From contig DKQG01000044.1 of the NCBI GenBank assembly GCA_002471575.1, positions 28,380 through 92,379 on the forward strand: 64,000 nt of DNA. The letters are read 5' to 3'. Position numbers and translations under genes: made by a program. This DNA comes from Alphaproteobacteria bacterium UBA7314 (lineage in GTDB: Bacteria; Pseudomonadota; Alphaproteobacteria; MPNO01; UBA830). How positions within the stretch are numbered: the first letter of the stretch is position 1; each line of letters begins with the position of its first letter. Below the pieces are notes generated by a model that saw only the letters and a program-made list of their open reading frames with translations, searched no databases and had not been told where the DNA came from. Shown here piece by piece: positions 8,512 to 16,293 of the stretch.

Positions 8512-8960
8512 CACTTTTCCTTTTTCGCCCCGATCTGTCCCATCATCGCATCTATCGCCAAAGTGTATCCATGTGCGCCGAAACCTGAGATGATTCCGGT
8601 GGCGCCCATGGAGATATACGAATGCTGCCGGAAACTTTCTCGCCGGAAGATGTTCGAAATATGGACTTCCACGACCGGAATCTCCGTCAACACCAGCGCG
8701 TCCAAAATGGCAACTGACGTGTGGGTAAAGGCCGCCGGATTGATAATTATCCCGTCGGCGGTATCCCGTGCCTTGTGAATCCAGTCGATGATTTCAGCTT
8801 CGCTGTTCGACTGGCGGAAATCGAGACCCGCGCCAACTGAGCCCGCGTGGGCTTCACAGGCGGCCTGAATATCATCCAAGCCGTCACACCCATAGATCTC
8901 TGGCTCCCGGATGCCGAGCATATTCAAGTTCGGACCGTTTATGACAAGAATGCGCGAGAT
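8511..8960 (-). CDS. aroQ: Type II 3-dehydroquinate dehydratase, apparent AUC start
   Basis: Shikimate-pathway enzyme converting 3-dehydroquinate to 3-dehydroshikimate. Family landmarks are INGPNLNMLGIREPEIYG, including the catalytic Tyr, NPAAFTHTS, VEVHISNIFRRESFR and GFGAHGY. The N-terminal NGPN motif is needed for the fold and active site, yet no ATG, GTG or TTG lies between it and an upstream in-frame TGA. The codon at the usual start (Met-Ser-Arg-Ile-Leu-Val) is ATC at 8960-8958, preceded 8 bases upstream by AGGAAG. The first conventional start (TTG, 8927) would remove the motif. I therefore place the start at ATC, accepting that a mutation or sequence error is possible. Confidence 0.88.
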   Translation of the reverse strand: MSRILVINGPNLNMLGIREPEIYGCDGLDDIQAACEAHAGSVGAGLDFRQSNSEAEIIDWIHKARDTADGIIINPAAFTHTSVAILDALVLTEIPVVEVHISNIFRRESFRQHSYISMGATGIISGFGAHGYTLAIDAMMGQIGAKKEK

Positions 8961-9246
8961 GGCGGACGCTTCCTGATTTCCTGTTCAACGTTAACCGTTA
9001 AGCCTTACCGCAGGAAGTCTCGTTAGAGCAATGGCGATAAACACCCGGAATTCCGTCGTTTCCGGCGATTGATTCGGTCGCTTTCTGGTTAGGCGGCCAA
9101 ATGAACCCATTACGCCTAGGGTGTCGCAAAACCGCGTTACCCACACTTTCACGAGAATTTAACCCAATTGTTTCACTATCAGGGCCATAGATATGCAAAA
9201 TTCACCCAATGCACCCAGCGCCACCTCTCAGGGGATGGCATAGCTT
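8961..9246. other. Intergenic leader of the aroQ operon
   Basis: No convincing gene. This stretch should hold the leftward promoter for aroQ-accB-accC-aat. The only structured part I see is an AT-rich cluster of GTTAAC-type palindromes at 8989-9001. Short open frames here have no recognisable content, and the rightmost part borders the decayed PAS-like gene, where an in-frame TAG lies just upstream of 9247. Confidence 0.4.
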
Positions 9247-9642
9247 ATGGTGCTCCGGCTGCTGTCGCGTTGCTACCAATCGTGCAGCGACAAACCGTTC
9301 CCGTCTTTTAACCATGTGAACCCGATCGAGATGGCCGAGAACTAGAAACACTGCTCGGTGCTCGATTTCGTCGGCTACGAAGAAGAGCCGATTGTCCGGA
9401 CGGTGGGTGCTAAATTTTAGCAACATATGGACGGGCTGCTACGCAACTGTCTCCTGTTGATAGTGCCGCCGAGGACCCTGATAAAAAATACAGCCGGCTA
9501 CTACCCGGAAATTCTGACCCGAGGGTGTACTGATTTCGCGCGGCGGGCATGGCCATGCCCGGCCTGCAGTTCGCCTAGGGTATGTAGATCCGTCGGAATT
9601 TGCTTTCCGCCGAAGGGCTGGCAGGCTAAAACGCGCCCGCAA
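9247..9642 (+). pseudogene. Decayed PAS-like (PAS_5/DUF1488-region type uncertain) gene
   Basis: The frame from ATG 9247 reads through TAG at 9343-9345 and TAG at 9418-9420 and otherwise stays open to about 9642. Translated across the stops, it resembles the small alphaproteobacterial PAS_5-type sensory proteins: FPSFNHVNPIEM, then HCSVLDFVGYEEEPIVRTVG, then a helix with KNTAGYYPEIL. After about 9520 the similarity is lost, so the 3' end looks degraded or truncated. Another in-frame TAG lies just upstream. The PAS assignment is a pattern judgement; that the gene is broken is clear. Confidence 0.5.
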
Positions 9643-10772
9643 TGACCGCCAAGATCCGCAAATTTCTTGAAGAATGCCATCCGGATACTCCGTGTCTGGT
9701 GGTAGATCTTGACGTGGTCGCCCAACGCTTCCGCGATCTGAGACGGGCTCTGCCGCGCGCTGAGATTTATTATGCTATGAAAGCCAACCCGGCGCGGGAG
9801 GTTGTCAGCCTGCTGCATTCGCTGGGGGCGTATTTCGATACGGCAAGTATCTACGAAATTGAAGCCTGTCTTGACGTCGGAGTCGGGCCCGATCGAATCG
9901 CGTTCGGCAACACCGTTAAGAAACAGCGCGATATCGTAAGGGCCTATGAATACGGCGTTCGGCTATTTGCGTTTGACAGCCGCGCGGAACTGTCAAAGCT
10001 CGCCTCAGCGGCCCCCGGTGCCGATGTCTACTGCCGAGTTTTCATGGACGGTGCCGGATCGGACTGGCCGTTGTCCCGAAAGTTCGGGTGTGAACCGGCG
10101 CAGGCAGCTGGAATGCTCGAAGAAGCCGGGCGTGCAGGGCTGGTCCCCGCCGGCGTGTCCTTTCATGTCGGGTCGCAACAGCGCGACCCCCGGCAATGGG
10201 ATGTCGCGATCAAGCAGTGCGCCGCCATTTTCGACGAGCTGTCCACGCGCGGCGTGGAATTGTCGCTGTTGAACATCGGCGGCGGTTTCCCGGCCAGTTA
10301 CCGTCAGCCGATCGACTCCGTAGATGTTTACGGCGTTGAGATCAGAGACGCAATGGTCCGGCATTTCGGAAACCGGTCGCCCCGTATTATCGCTGAACCG
10401 GGCCGTTACATCGCTGGCGATGCTGGCATCATTCAGACTGAGGTTGTTCTGGTCGCGGAGAAATCCCGCGAGCCTGACAAGCGCTGGATTTTTCTCGATA
10501 TCGGCAAGTTTGGCGGTCTGCCAGAAACATTCGAGGAAGCAATCCAGTACCGCATCACAACCCCGCATGATGGAAGCCCCGGTGGGCCGGTGGTTCTGGC
10601 AGGGCCGACCTGCGACGAAGTGGATGTTCTTTACGCCGCCGCGGGCTATACCCTACCGCTTGACCTGACTGCCGGGGACAGGATTGAAATACACAGCGCC
10701 GGAGCCTATACGGCGACGTATTCCGCTGTCGGGTTCAACGGGTTTCCTCCGCTTAGCGAGTACTACATCTGA
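9642..10772 (+). CDS. Fold-type III PLP ornithine/lysine decarboxylase
   Basis: Decarboxylates ornithine and/or lysine to putrescine or cadaverine, for polyamine synthesis. At 376 residues it matches the short bacterial/eukaryotic-type ODC. Visible features are the PLP-lysine motif YYAMKANP near residue 46, the phosphate-binding GGGF loop near 213, EPGRYI near 250, and the catalytic Cys motif GPTCDEVD near 325. Diaminopimelate decarboxylase is less likely because the C-terminal part has the GPTCDE form and ends SEYYI. Its ATG overlaps the tail of the upstream PAS relic. Substrate preference between ornithine and lysine cannot be decided by eye. Confidence 0.88.
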   Translation: MTAKIRKFLEECHPDTPCLVVDLDVVAQRFRDLRRALPRAEIYYAMKANPAREVVSLLHSLGAYFDTASIYEIEACLDVGVGPDRIAFGNTVKKQRDIVRAYEYGVRLFAFDSRAELSKLASAAPGADVYCRVFMDGAGSDWPLSRKFGCEPAQAAGMLEEAGRAGLVPAGVSFHVGSQQRDPRQWDVAIKQCAAIFDELSTRGVELSLLNIGGGFPASYRQPIDSVDVYGVEIRDAMVRHFGNRSPRIIAEPGRYIAGDAGIIQTEVVLVAEKSREPDKRWIFLDIGKFGGLPETFEEAIQYRITTPHDGSPGGPVVLAGPTCDEVDVLYAAAGYTLPLDLTAGDRIEIHSAGAYTATYSAVGFNGFPPLSEYYI

Positions 10773-10858
10773 CGGCCGACAACGATTTACACGACGTCGT
10801 GGCTGGATCGCCGCGCGTTGCGCCAGTAAACTCCATACCTAATCAATTGGAGTAACCC

Positions 10859-11494
10859 ATGAAACTTTACGGTTTTTCCCGCTCGTCGGCGGCTTTTCGC
10901 GTTCGGATCGCCCTAAATCTGAAAGGGATCGCGTGGGAACACGTCAATATCAGCCTGCCTAACGGCGATCAGTTCGACGACGGCTACAGGAAACTGAACC
11001 CGCAGGGACGGGTCCCAACCCTGATCGACGGCGACAAAATCCTTTATCAGTCAATGGCGATCCTGGAATACCTGGAGGAAACGCAGCCGAAACCCGCGTT
11101 TCTGCCCTCTGATCCGCTTGGCCGCGCCAGGGTGCGGGGGCTTGCCGACATCATCGCCTGCGACATTCATCCGCTGAACAATCTGGCGATCCTGAAGTTC
11201 TTGGGAGGGGAGATGGGTGTAGACAAGGACGCGGTAGACGTGACTTGGTACCAGCACTGGATATACGAGGGTTTTAATGCGTTGGAAGCGCATTTGGCGA
11301 ACGATAGCGACACCGGCACGTTTGCTCACGGCGATACGCCGGGGCTGGTTGATATCTGTATCGTTCCACAGGTATTCAACGCCGAGCGCTATGAATGCGA
11401 CTTGTCTGCCTATCCGAGACTGATCAGCATTTTCGCCGAGTGCATGAAACTAGATGCGTTCGACAGCGCCCAGCCGTCGAAGCAGCCCAACTGA
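10859..11494 (+). CDS. Zeta-class glutathione S-transferase, maleylacetoacetate isomerase-like
   Basis: A 211-residue GST. Its N-terminal thioredoxin-like domain has SRSSAAFRVRIALNLKGI, close to the zeta-class SSCS-RVRIAL motif but with Ala in place of the usual Cys. The GRVPTLIDGD and QSMAILEYLEE segments bind glutathione. The C-terminal helical domain contains ADIIACDIHPLNNL, typical of maleylacetoacetate isomerase in tyrosine and homogentisate breakdown. No other tyrosine-catabolism gene is adjacent, so the physiological role is inferred from family only. The start is preceded by TTGGAG at good spacing. Convergent with the DsbA-like gene. Confidence 0.82.
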   Translation: MKLYGFSRSSAAFRVRIALNLKGIAWEHVNISLPNGDQFDDGYRKLNPQGRVPTLIDGDKILYQSMAILEYLEETQPKPAFLPSDPLGRARVRGLADIIACDIHPLNNLAILKFLGGEMGVDKDAVDVTWYQHWIYEGFNALEAHLANDSDTGTFAHGDTPGLVDICIVPQVFNAERYECDLSAYPRLISIFAECMKLDAFDSAQPSKQPN

Positions 11495-11504
11495 GAGCCG
11501 TCGC

Positions 11505-12281
11505 CTATTTTTTCGCCGCCCGAGCTTCGGCAACCATCGAGCGTAGAGATTCCAGGTCTCTGGCGCCACGCAGCAGCGTGTCGCCGATAACGAAGGACGG
11601 CGTGCCGTTGAGTTTCAGCTTTTCGGCCAAGGCAAAGTTTTTGCGGATAATTTCGTCGATCTCTTTACCGTTCATATCCCTGCGGAGCCGTTCTGTGTCC
11701 AGTCCGATTGTATTTGCCATGTCGAGAATGGATGGCAGATCGTATACGGAATTAGCTTCCATTAAGACCTTATGAAACGCCAGATACTTCCCCTGATTGC
11801 GCGCCGCGATTGCCGCCCGCGCCGCTATAACGGAATTAGGCCCCAGGATTGGCCATTCCTTGTAGACACGACGAATATTTGGATCGGTTTTCACCAGCTC
11901 GTCGACGATGGGTTTAATGCGTTTACAAACGCCGCAGCGATAATCGAAAAACTCCACCACTGTCACATTGCCCATTGGATTGCCGCCCACCGGGGCGTCC
12001 GGGTCATTCAGCAGTTCCTGTTTACTGGCGACCAGCATGTCTTGGTCGGCTTGCGCCAAGGCAATGCGCTGTTTTTCATGAAGGCGCTGGATCGCTTTGG
12101 AAATGATCTCGGGATTTTTGAGAATGTATTCGCGGATAATGCCCTCAAAAGCCTTTTTCTGCTCGGCGGAGATAGCATCCGGGGCAGTTGTCTGCGCGAT
12201 TGCAGAACCGATTTGGATGGTCGCGGCGTTGAACAAAATAGTAGCCGCTGCGAAGAGGAATTGGCTTCTTAGCAAAAACAT
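11505..12281 (-). CDS. DsbA-family thiol:disulfide oxidoreductase, secreted
   Basis: A 258-residue periplasmic thioredoxin-fold protein. It has an N-terminal signal peptide (hydrophobic about residues 7-28), a helical region rich in Gln/Lys, and then the DsbA fold with active site CGVC at 116-119 in the FFDYRCGVCK context. The cis-Pro loop NGTPSFVIGD is near residue 225. The N-terminal extension and CGVC motif fit the alphaproteobacterial DsbA/ScsC-like group usually encoded beside the M48 protease gene, as here. It may be an oxidase or an isomerase of envelope disulfides. Stop is TAG. Confidence 0.9.
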   Translation of the reverse strand: MFLLRSQFLFAAATILFNAATIQIGSAIAQTTAPDAISAEQKKAFEGIIREYILKNPEIISKAIQRLHEKQRIALAQADQDMLVASKQELLNDPDAPVGGNPMGNVTVVEFFDYRCGVCKRIKPIVDELVKTDPNIRRVYKEWPILGPNSVIAARAAIAARNQGKYLAFHKVLMEANSVYDLPSILDMANTIGLDTERLRRDMNGKEIDEIIRKNFALAEKLKLNGTPSFVIGDTLLRGARDLESLRSMVAEARAAKK

Positions 12282-12416
12282 TTCGATCCTATTCTCGGTT
12301 TGGAAATAGCCGGAATATTCACCGTGGTGTTCCGAATAAACAAAGTTTTATCGTATCAGGGCTGGGACCGGCGGTCACAATCGCTTGATTAATTCTACTT
12401 TAAGGATTGGTAACGA

Positions 12417-13769
12417 TTAACGGCGTTCTCGTTCCCCTGCGCGCTTGGCCGTAGCTTCGATATCTTGCGCGCGGATCCAGCCGGGTGAATTCGCTCTCAG
12501 GATACGCATGGCTTTATTTGCCTGCCCGCGGGCGTCCACGAAACGGCCAAGCAGTAAATTGTGCTCGGCGAGCGCTAGCGCGGAAACACCGAGCTGGCCG
12601 TTCCGGCCATAGGCGGTTGCCGCAAGGTGCCATGAAAGCGGCATGAACCGGTCGTACCTCAGTGCCTGTTCAATATTACCGATCGCCGATTTAATCAGAT
12701 CGGGCTTGTTGATCTCTATCTGGACATGGGCAAGTCCGACCCGAAGCAGGGGTTGTTGCGGGCTAAGTTTGACGGCCCGCTCATAGGCGGGGAGCGCTTC
12801 GGTCAACCGACCGTGCTCAAACAAAATCTGGCCGCGCAATTCGTGAAAATACGGATCTTTTGGCGCCTGCTCGACCAGTCCGTCAATCAGTGTTAACGCC
12901 TGGTCTAGGCGGGAATCGCGATAGTAAGCCATGGTGCGAGCGTACCGAGCGCTGACTGCGGTGTCGTCGGCCGAATATTCTGCCAGCGTCTGGCTCGGGG
13001 GATTGATGAAACCTCTCAGCTTCGCGACCATTCGGTCGTGTATGGCTTTGACCCGTTCAGGCAACTCGTTATCTGAATAAGGTGAGTTTTCGACGTGTTT
13101 CCGGACAAAGGTGATCCGGTCCTGGGTCAGTGGATGGGTGACCACGTATGCGTCTTGGCGCGCGCGCACCAAGAGCTCCTGATCCTGCAAACGTTCGAAA
13201 AATTTGAGCAGGCCGGTCGACGTTACCCGCGTCTGATCCAGAAGATTAACTGCTACCTGGTCGGCGGAGCGTTCCTGGGTGCGCGAAAACCGCAACAGGT
13301 TCTTCAACGCGATATCCGCGCTCTTGGCGCTGGTGGCCGCGGCGACACCACCATCCTTGGAAAGTACGCCGAACGCGAAACCGATAATCTGGCCGATCAG
13401 CGCCTGATTGCGGGCGTCGTCAAGAGCACCCCCTAGCCGAGCGAGATGGCCGCCGGTGATATGGCCGATTTCATGGGCAAGCACCCCCACAACCTGCTCG
13501 GGCCGTTCCGCCGACATAAGTAGCCCGCTGGTGAGGAATATTCTCCTTCCCCGCGACACGAATGCGTTAAGGGCCCTATCGTTGACGATATGCAAACTGA
13601 CATCGTCCGGATCAAGGCCGGCAGCCCTCAGAAGTGGCGAAGCATAAGCTCGAATGGTATATTCGATTTCAGCATCACGTATCCCGGCGCCTTCTGCCGG
13701 GTTGAGTGCCAGCGCCAATTGTAGCAGTAGGATCACTACGACAGCGCCGATGGCTGCCAAGGAGGACAT
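12417..13769 (-). CDS. M48 family metalloprotease with TPR repeats (BepA/YfgC-like)
   Basis: A periplasmic zinc protease and chaperone of the BepA type, involved in outer-membrane protein assembly. From ATG 13769 it is 450 residues: signal peptide (hydrophobic 5-22), M48 catalytic domain with HEIGH at 99-103 and the third ligand further on in the ERSAD motif, then TPR-like helices from about residue 280 (YHELRGQILFE, ALPAYERAVKLSPQQP). A GTG at 13781 would add four residues. The 5' end is head-to-head with the gamma-glutamyltransferase-like gene, with essentially no intergenic space. Confidence 0.93.
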   Translation of the reverse strand: MSSLAAIGAVVVILLLQLALALNPAEGAGIRDAEIEYTIRAYASPLLRAAGLDPDDVSLHIVNDRALNAFVSRGRRIFLTSGLLMSAERPEQVVGVLAHEIGHITGGHLARLGGALDDARNQALIGQIIGFAFGVLSKDGGVAAATSAKSADIALKNLLRFSRTQERSADQVAVNLLDQTRVTSTGLLKFFERLQDQELLVRARQDAYVVTHPLTQDRITFVRKHVENSPYSDNELPERVKAIHDRMVAKLRGFINPPSQTLAEYSADDTAVSARYARTMAYYRDSRLDQALTLIDGLVEQAPKDPYFHELRGQILFEHGRLTEALPAYERAVKLSPQQPLLRVGLAHVQIEINKPDLIKSAIGNIEQALRYDRFMPLSWHLAATAYGRNGQLGVSALALAEHNLLLGRFVDARGQANKAMRILRANSPGWIRAQDIEATAKRAGERERR

Positions 13770-13773
13770 TGCA

Positions 13774-15099
13774 TTGCGCACGGGCGATACTTTCTCTCGT
13801 AGCTCTATAAGTAGGTGGCGGTCCCGGGTCCGTCAATCGATCGTCGCTGGCGCCGTGGGACTGTCACTTGCCGCCTGCGGCAGCGATGACCCGCGTGAGG
13901 GCCGAGTAGGCTCTGTATCCTCGGATTTCGGCGGTGTGGTGTCGGATGAACCAAGATCCGCCCTGATTGGGCGCGATATTCTGTCGGCAGGCGGCAATGC
14001 GATCGATGCCGCAGTGGCAACCTATTTTGCGTTGACGGTGACCTATCCGGGTGCTGCAAGCCTCGGCGGCGGTGGCATGTGTGTCGTCTTCCGCGGTGGG
14101 GGCGAGACCGTTGAGGCAATCGATTTCCGGTCATGGATATTTGAAAAGGACGGCAAGGCAGCGATGATACCCGGAGCGGTCCGGGGGATGTTCGCGCTTC
14201 ATGCCCGCTACGGTCGCCTGCAATGGGAGGCCCTTTTATTGCCCGCTGAACGGCTTGCCCGGTTCGGCAATCCGGTATCCAGGGCATTCGCCCAGCGTCT
14301 GGCCGCTGTACCGCTGCCGGCACTGACGGATCCGACACTCCAAAGTCTGTTCGCCCCCGCTGGGAAGATGACCAAAGAAGGCGACATCCTGACCCAGTTC
14401 GAATTGTCTGCGACCCTTGCACGCATCCGATTGAGAGGCCCAGGTGATTTTTACGCCGGCGATTTCGCAAAAATTCTGGCCCAGGGTCTTGGTGCTGCCG
14501 CCGGGATTGACATCCCGATAGCGGCGTTTCGCGACTACCGCCCCAAATGGTTGAAAACCGAAAAAATCTACATCGGAAAAGACGAGCTGCATCTTCCCGC
14601 CAATCCGGTCGGCGCTGGCGCTGCAGCGTTATGGCGACGCACCGGCGGGGGAGCTGAGCAACTGGCACGGGCTTCGTATGACAGCGCAGGTTTCGTCTCG
14701 GTCGACCGGCAGGGTGGTGGCGCGGCCTGTGTTGTCTCAACGAACGGGACACTTGGCGGCGGAAGAATGATTGGTCCCAGCGGAATCTTGATGGCGGCCC
14801 CCCCTCGGGGGGATGCGTTTCCCGGCGTCCCGATGTTGCTGGTCAACCGGCCGCTCAGGGATACCCGGGGTGCAGCCGTCGGAGCAGGCGGGGGGGATGC
14901 GGCAGCCAGAGTGATAGCCGCCGCTCGCAAAATGTTCGATGACGATGTGCCGCCCGAGAAAGCATTTGGTTCGGTCGAAGGCGCGGCGGGACGTGCGGGG
15001 CTGATCCACTGTCCGACGGGTGTCCGTGAAAGCCCGGATTCATGCCGTTTTGCTGCCGATCCCGCAGGGCACGGGCTGGCCGTCAGTGCGGCGCTTTGA
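13774..15099 (+). CDS. Gamma-glutamyltransferase-like lipoprotein, divergent
   Basis: A 441-residue protein related to gamma-glutamyltranspeptidase. The start is TTG 13774, chosen for its AAGGAGG ribosome site 8 bases upstream; it gives a lipoprotein signal peptide with lipobox LAAC and Cys35. The N-terminal half keeps the family block LSAGGNAIDAAVATYFALTV and GGGGMC. It is about 100 residues shorter than typical enzymes. At the expected self-cleavage site (Thr in TTH-S-V-D) it reads DSAGFVSVD, placing Ser304 where the nucleophile Thr should be. Activity and processing are therefore uncertain. It is followed after 3 bases by an aminotransferase, suggesting an operon. Confidence 0.82.
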   Translation: MRTGDTFSRSSISRWRSRVRQSIVAGAVGLSLAACGSDDPREGRVGSVSSDFGGVVSDEPRSALIGRDILSAGGNAIDAAVATYFALTVTYPGAASLGGGGMCVVFRGGGETVEAIDFRSWIFEKDGKAAMIPGAVRGMFALHARYGRLQWEALLLPAERLARFGNPVSRAFAQRLAAVPLPALTDPTLQSLFAPAGKMTKEGDILTQFELSATLARIRLRGPGDFYAGDFAKILAQGLGAAAGIDIPIAAFRDYRPKWLKTEKIYIGKDELHLPANPVGAGAAALWRRTGGGAEQLARASYDSAGFVSVDRQGGGAACVVSTNGTLGGGRMIGPSGILMAAPPRGDAFPGVPMLLVNRPLRDTRGAAVGAGGGDAAARVIAAARKMFDDDVPPEKAFGSVEGAAGRAGLIHCPTGVRESPDSCRFAADPAGHGLAVSAAL

Positions 15100-15102
15100 G
15101 CC

Positions 15103-16254
15103 ATGACGCTGAGGAAATCATCCCGGGGGCAGGTGCAGCCGTTTATCGTCATGGACGTCATGCGGGAAGCCAACCGGCTGGAAGCGACAGGTCGGGATGT
15201 TCTGCACCTTGAGGTCGGACAACCGTCGACTGGCGCCCCCTCCGGCGTGATCGCCGCCGCGCAGCAGGCGCTTGTGAACGACCGTCTTGGATATACCGAG
15301 GCGCTCGGTATAGATCCGCTGCGCCGCCGAATCGCAAAATATTACAGCGACGCCCACGACATCGATGTGGCGGAGGACCGGGTGATAGTCACAACTGGAT
15401 CATCTGGAGGGTTCATGCTGGCATTTCTGTCCGCCTTCGATGCCGGCGACCGGGTCGTGCTTGTCGATCCAGGCTATCCTGCCTATCGCAATATTCTCGC
15501 TGCGTTGGGTATCGAGGCGGTCTGCGTGCCAGCCACAGCCGAAGACCGGTATCAGCCTACCCCGGCTCTGCTAGACCGTATCGACGGCGACATAGACGGC
15601 CTGATTGTTGCAAGTCCAGCGAACCCGACTGGCACGATGATTACCGGCGCCGAAATGGTGGCACTGACGACCTATTGCGACGATCGCGGCATCCGGTTGA
15701 TCTCTGATGAGATCTATCATGGCATCACCTACGAAATGCCCGGCGTCACTGCGCTATCTCATACGCAAAACGCCTTCATCGTGAATAGTTTTTCAAAGTA
15801 CTATTCGATGACGGGGTGGCGTGTCGGCTGGATGGTAATCCCGGAGCAGTTCCACCGATCGGTGGAATGTCTAGCGCAGAATATATTCATTTCTGTGCCT
15901 ACGCTGTCGCAGCATGCCGCGAGTGCCGCTTTCGATTGTACCGAGGAACTGGATGAAAACGTCGCGCGCTATGCGGCGAATCGGGACCTACTGCTGCGCG
16001 AGCTTCCTACAGCGGGGCTGACAAACCTTGCCCCGGCAGACGGTGCCTTTTACGTGTATGCGGATGTGTCGCATCTGACGAACGATAGCGAGAATTTCTG
16101 CCGAAGGATGCTTACCGAGGTCGGTATCGCGACCGCGCCCGGGACGGATTTCGATCACTATCGCGGCAATGAGACTATTCGGATTTCGTTTGCTGGAGAT
16201 ACCCAGACCATGGCTGAAGCGTCCGCGCGGCTGCAGGACTGGATAGCGTGTTGA
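15103..16254 (+). CDS. Class I/II PLP-dependent aminotransferase
   Basis: A 383-residue fold-type I aminotransferase of the aspartate-aminotransferase superfamily. Visible features are HLEVGQPSTGAP near residue 34, the GSSGGFMLAF phosphate-binding loop, SPANPTGTM with the conserved Asn near 170, DEIYHGI with the PLP-contacting Asp and Tyr, and the Schiff-base Lys in NSFSKYYSMTGWRVGW near 230. The C-terminal Arg in TIRISFAG binds the substrate carboxylate. The amino-acid substrate cannot be told from sequence. It lies 3 bases after the gamma-glutamyltransferase-like gene and is followed by a small terminator. Confidence 0.9.
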   Translation: MTLRKSSRGQVQPFIVMDVMREANRLEATGRDVLHLEVGQPSTGAPSGVIAAAQQALVNDRLGYTEALGIDPLRRRIAKYYSDAHDIDVAEDRVIVTTGSSGGFMLAFLSAFDAGDRVVLVDPGYPAYRNILAALGIEAVCVPATAEDRYQPTPALLDRIDGDIDGLIVASPANPTGTMITGAEMVALTTYCDDRGIRLISDEIYHGITYEMPGVTALSHTQNAFIVNSFSKYYSMTGWRVGWMVIPEQFHRSVECLAQNIFISVPTLSQHAASAAFDCTEELDENVARYAANRDLLLRELPTAGLTNLAPADGAFYVYADVSHLTNDSENFCRRMLTEVGIATAPGTDFDHYRGNETIRISFAGDTQTMAEASARLQDWIAC

Positions 16255-16258
16255 AACC

Positions 16259-16283
16259 CCCGGGCGTTTGCCCGGGCGCTTTT
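16259..16283 (+). terminator. Hairpin terminator between the aminotransferase gene and rne
   Basis: CCCGGGC-GTTT-GCCCGGG forms a 7-bp GC stem with a 4-base loop (16259-16276), followed by CGCTTTT. It sits directly after the aminotransferase stop and just before the convergent rne stop at 16294. The T tail is short, so moderate efficiency is expected. Confidence 0.6.
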
Positions 16284-16293
16284 CAGTTGATGT

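Noticed and set aside
1..9600. Excess of the tetranucleotide CTAG
   Set aside because: Many in-frame TAG codons sit in CTAG, so I made a rough hand count over the first 9.6 kb; about 15 were found, below the roughly 35 expected from base composition, so the motif is mildly depleted rather than enriched.
13805..14752. 315-codon open frame antisense to the GGT-like gene
   Set aside because: Arg/His/Pro-rich composition typical of a shadow frame in GC-rich coding DNA; the sense strand has clear family motifs.
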